The notes beneath the pieces were generated by a model. That model was given only the letters and a program-made list of their open reading frames with translations. It made no database searches and was not told where the DNA came from. From Gossypium raimondii (Eukaryota; Streptophyta; Magnoliopsida; Malvales; Malvaceae): 64,000 nucleotides of DNA. The translations under genes and the position numbers were made by a program. Shown in pieces: positions 61,601-64,000 of the stretch; the first letter of the stretch is position 1; each line of letters opens with the position of its first letter. The DNA lies in assembly GCF_025698545.1 (NCBI RefSeq), contig NC_068575.1, positions 56,305,980-56,369,979 on the forward strand, read 5' to 3'.

Positions 61601-62205
61601 ATATGTTTGATCTCAGGGTGTGGAAAAAGAAGGATATCACTGGCATATACCACAAGTGGCAAAATATGGTGAGTCTATGAATGGCTATCTATCTGATATC
61701 ATATTATTATTTTCTGCATCACACAGACACACCTTCATGCATTCATACAGAAATTGTTTTCTGATTGATGGGTCAAATTCTCAGTTTATCAATCATCATA
61801 TACAAATTCTAGTGGACATGTAGCTAAGTTATATATGCCAAGTGATTGTATTATAGTTAATTATCATTATTGCTTGGATGCTGAATTGTGCTGATTGATG
61901 CATGTTCCCTTTTTTTCAATGTTTATCAGAATGAAGATAGGGCATTGTGGAAGCTTGGGACACTTCCTCCGGGGTTGATCACATTCTATGGTCTAACACA
62001 TCCACTTGAGAAGTCATGGCATGTACTTGGTCTGGGCTACAATCCAAGTGTACACAAGAAAGAAATCGAACATGCAGCAGTTATCCACTACAATGGCAAC
62101 ATGAAACCATGGCTGGACTTGGCTATGACAAAATATAGACCATACTGGACCAAGTATGTCAAGTATGATCATTACTACCTTCGCAGTTGCAACCTTAGTG
62201 AATGA
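58680..62205 (+). CDS. GAUT1: Alpha-1,4-galacturonosyltransferase, GAUT1-like
   Basis: Ten exons: 58680-58821, 59303-59337, 59439-59498, 59607-59741, 59868-59934, 60014-60054, 60137-60471, 60586-60943, 61087-61668 and 61930-62205, giving 676 aa (Arabidopsis GAUT1 is about 673). Short cytosolic start MALKRGLSS, a membrane anchor at about residues 22-42 and a stem region with a coiled-coil-like part. The GT8 domain follows from about residue 330, with KFPRSENLENPNLYHYALFS, the metal-binding LFLDDDIVVQKDL (Asp501-503), CGWAYGMNMFDL and the HYNGNMKPW signature (His638). The enzyme adds galacturonic acid from UDP-GalA to homogalacturonan in the Golgi; GAUT1 works tethered to GAUT7. The N-terminal sequence and length favour GAUT1 over other GAUT members. 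All catalytic motifs are intact. Confidence 0.95.
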
Positions 62206-62657
62206 AGGTGAATTAAGTGTGGCATTTTGGTTTTTTGCTTTTCTTCTCTCTATCCCCACATTGTTTATTCTTCTAGTTATTTCATTAAATTCATTCCTTT
62301 AGTGCTCACCCGTTGGAACGAGTTAACGAATTGTATGCAATGTTGACCTTTGAAGACACCCTATAATTTTTTACATTTAGACAACAGAATAGGTGGAATC
62401 TTATATGAATGTATTTTTTGAACAATGGCTCCCCTTTCTAGATTTAAATTTATATCTTTATAAAGACTCCAATTTCTTGCTTTGTTTCTTTTTGGATGAC
62501 TGCTTGAACCTGTACTGTACCATACCTTTTAATGTGTACATGGTGATGCATCTAAACTCAATTTACTTCTCTACATAGTCTATCTCTAAACTCAGATCCA
62601 TCGCCATATAAACATTAGCAATCTTCATCCGTGGAATTAATGTTGAAGATATTTTTC
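62206..62657. other. GAUT1 3' flank
   Basis: Probable GAUT1 3' UTR followed by spacer, converging on the GA20ox exon. The gap between the two stop codons is about 450 bp. Nothing else seen. Confidence 0.5.
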
Positions 62658-62903
62658 TTATTTTTGAAGCCAATTGGAGAATGCTTCCAGAGTTTTCATG
62701 TTAACTTTGTAATGTTTCTGAGTAAATTCAAGAAATGTTGCCCATTTAAAGTCCGGATATATCCTAGGGTTTTCGACATTCACTAAAGCAGTAGCTGGTG
62801 TTACCGTTTTGTTCATCTTGGTACACACAAAGAAAGCAATAGATCTTCTTGCTCTTTCATTATTTACCACTGGTCTATGCAAGCAACTTTTGTAACATAG
62901 AGC
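62658..62903 (-). pseudogene. Gibberellin 20-oxidase last exon only (partial gene)
   Basis: After a good acceptor (ATATTTCAG) the exon encodes 81 residues matching the C-terminal end of GA20-oxidases: YKSCLHRPVVNNERARRS, with the R-x-S pair that holds 2-oxoglutarate, then NPRIYPDFKWATFLEFTQKHY and a final LEAFSNWLQK. GA20ox is a cytosolic 2-oxoglutarate/Fe(II) dioxygenase making GA9/GA20 in gibberellin synthesis. The iron-binding HxD...H motif belongs to earlier exons, which are not seen in the 1.1 kb upstream to the window edge. A few residues usual between AL and YKSC (SNGR) are reduced to one. Either intron 2 is unusually long, or this is a truncated copy. The reading frame of the exon is open. 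Confidence 0.75.
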
Positions 62904-64000
62904 CTGAAATATCACAATTTTTGTCTCACGTCAAAATTAAGTTGAAAATATATACATTAATTTAGAATGTTGGTATAACTTTCATCATCGTCTTTTAACA
63001 TAAAAGAATAAACAAATATAAGATAGTATCAACCAATGTTATTATTAGTATCCGAACATTGAACCAAAACTCTAAATATCTTATTTGAAAATGCACCACT
63101 CATAATTCATTTATATTTCTATAAGTTCGGGTTTCTCACTTTTAACATTTTTATGATAGATACTTATCTTATTCATAATAAATATTCACAAAAAAGAAAG
63201 ACCTAATTATGCCTATTGAAGCATTTTTAATATCCTCGTTGCTTAATAGAATTCAAATTCATCATTTATATGTAATGAATTGTGTCAGTAGCCATTAAAC
63301 TTATTTTAGAATAAATTTTACTAATACCTCATATCAAATCTAATCATATTTATTGATTTTAACTTTTAAGAATACTACATCCAACCCATATCTTAAGTTG
63401 ATTTTAAGCTTGCCAGCCTTTCAAGGATACCACATTCAACCCATATCTTGAGTTGGACCTATGATTGAACCCTATAGAGACCACTTTTATCCTCTTTCAT
63501 TTATAAATTATCCCTTCCTCCAAGAAGAACGAGGTAAACGAGGACATTGTGTCAAAACTCTGTTCAAGTACAATGCCAACCTCCTCAAACTATTAGTTTA
63601 GAGATTCTCCGCTCCATCTATAGTGTGAATTGTCCTATACCATATGAATTACCCCAGTTGTATTATTCAATATATTGTATAATTTAATTCTCATCTTGAT
63701 TTACATCAAACCAATTCATATGCAAATATACATTCTTTTACTAAAATTGTTTAGTTTAATCATTAAAATATCATATATATAATAATTTACATATCATGTA
63801 CCATAAAATTGAATTATCTTCACTTATGAATATCTTTGTGATACAAATTTCTCATTTAGCGACTTAGAAGTGGCGATCATCCAAGAACATTCTTTTAAGA
63901 TTTTAATATATATTTTAATTGAGATTTCAATATATATGATTATTGTGTGAAAAATCTATAGTGAGTGAAAGAAATATTTTCAGATTTATTAAAAATTTTC
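62904..64000. other. AT-rich sequence upstream of the GA20ox exon
   Basis: No GA20ox exon 1 or 2 and no other gene is recognised. A short direct repeat, built on ATACCACATTCAACCCATATCTT, occurs twice at about 63370-63395 and 63426-63451, with differences. The sequence could be an intron or unrelated spacer. Confidence 0.45.

Noticed and set aside
1..64000. tRNA, rRNA or snRNA genes
   Set aside because: No tRNA arms with A/B boxes, rRNA or snRNA signature was recognised by eye; a covariance-model search would be decisive.

Overview
This 64 kb window is nuclear DNA from a flowering plant. It is AT-rich, and its genes carry many short GT-AG introns. Long terminal repeats (LTRs) bearing clusters of ACACGG-CGTGTG palindromes resemble those I associate with Malvaceae, so cotton (Gossypium) or a close relative is likely; the genus is an inference. 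There are five intact genes and one orphan exon: LPEAT2-like acyltransferase (+, 12851-17401), SOC1-type MADS-box (+, 22808-27995), AGL6-type MADS-box (-, 39148-42303), SAP18-like (+, 55189-57118), GAUT1-like galacturonosyltransferase (+, 58680-62205), and a lone last exon of a gibberellin 20-oxidase (-, 62658-62903). I built every multi-exon model by hand from GT/AG sites. Each keeps one frame end to end and gives family-typical lengths (562, 226, 243, 161 and 676 aa).

Layout. 1-10.9 kb: a decayed LINE on the minus strand, cut into three pieces by two LTR insertions (2858-5659 and 6652-9785). 10.9-12.85 kb: gene-poor, with a cluster of TGTCGTGACA-like palindromes. 12.85-17.4 kb: LPEAT2. 17.4-22.3 kb: AT-rich spacer with a roughly 660 bp foldback. 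22.3-28 kb: SOC1; its intron 5 holds a gag-only LTR retrotransposon with a perfect target-site duplication (TSD). 29.4-37.2 kb: a minus-strand solo LTR with two further solo LTRs nested in it; all three have recognisable 5 bp TSDs. 39.1-42.3 kb: AGL6. 42.3-55.2 kb: AT-rich spacer with MITEs (a MULE-like and a hAT-like one) and decayed repeats. 55.2-62.2 kb: SAP18 and GAUT1. 62.7-64 kb: GA20ox last exon, then unassigned sequence.

The gene order LPEAT2-SOC1-AGL6-SAP18 matches, as I recall, a run of consecutive Arabidopsis chromosome 2 loci. GAUT1 sits in Arabidopsis beside AGL13, the AGL6 paralogue, so this window seems to keep an undivided ancestral block. SOC1 and AGL6 are tail-to-tail and have identical lengths for coding exons 1-6 (182, 76, 62, 100, 42, 42 nt). 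SOC1 and AGL6 are flowering and floral-identity transcription factors, SAP18 a histone-deacetylase co-repressor subunit, LPEAT2 a phospholipid acyltransferase and GAUT1 a pectin-synthesis enzyme; no shared pathway is implied.

The most unusual structure lies in the LTRs. Four solo LTRs carry a short stem-loop at a comparable position whose two arms change together between elements. Each also has its own minisatellite whose units contain small hairpins. This is the best candidate here for an undescribed functional RNA or DNA element.
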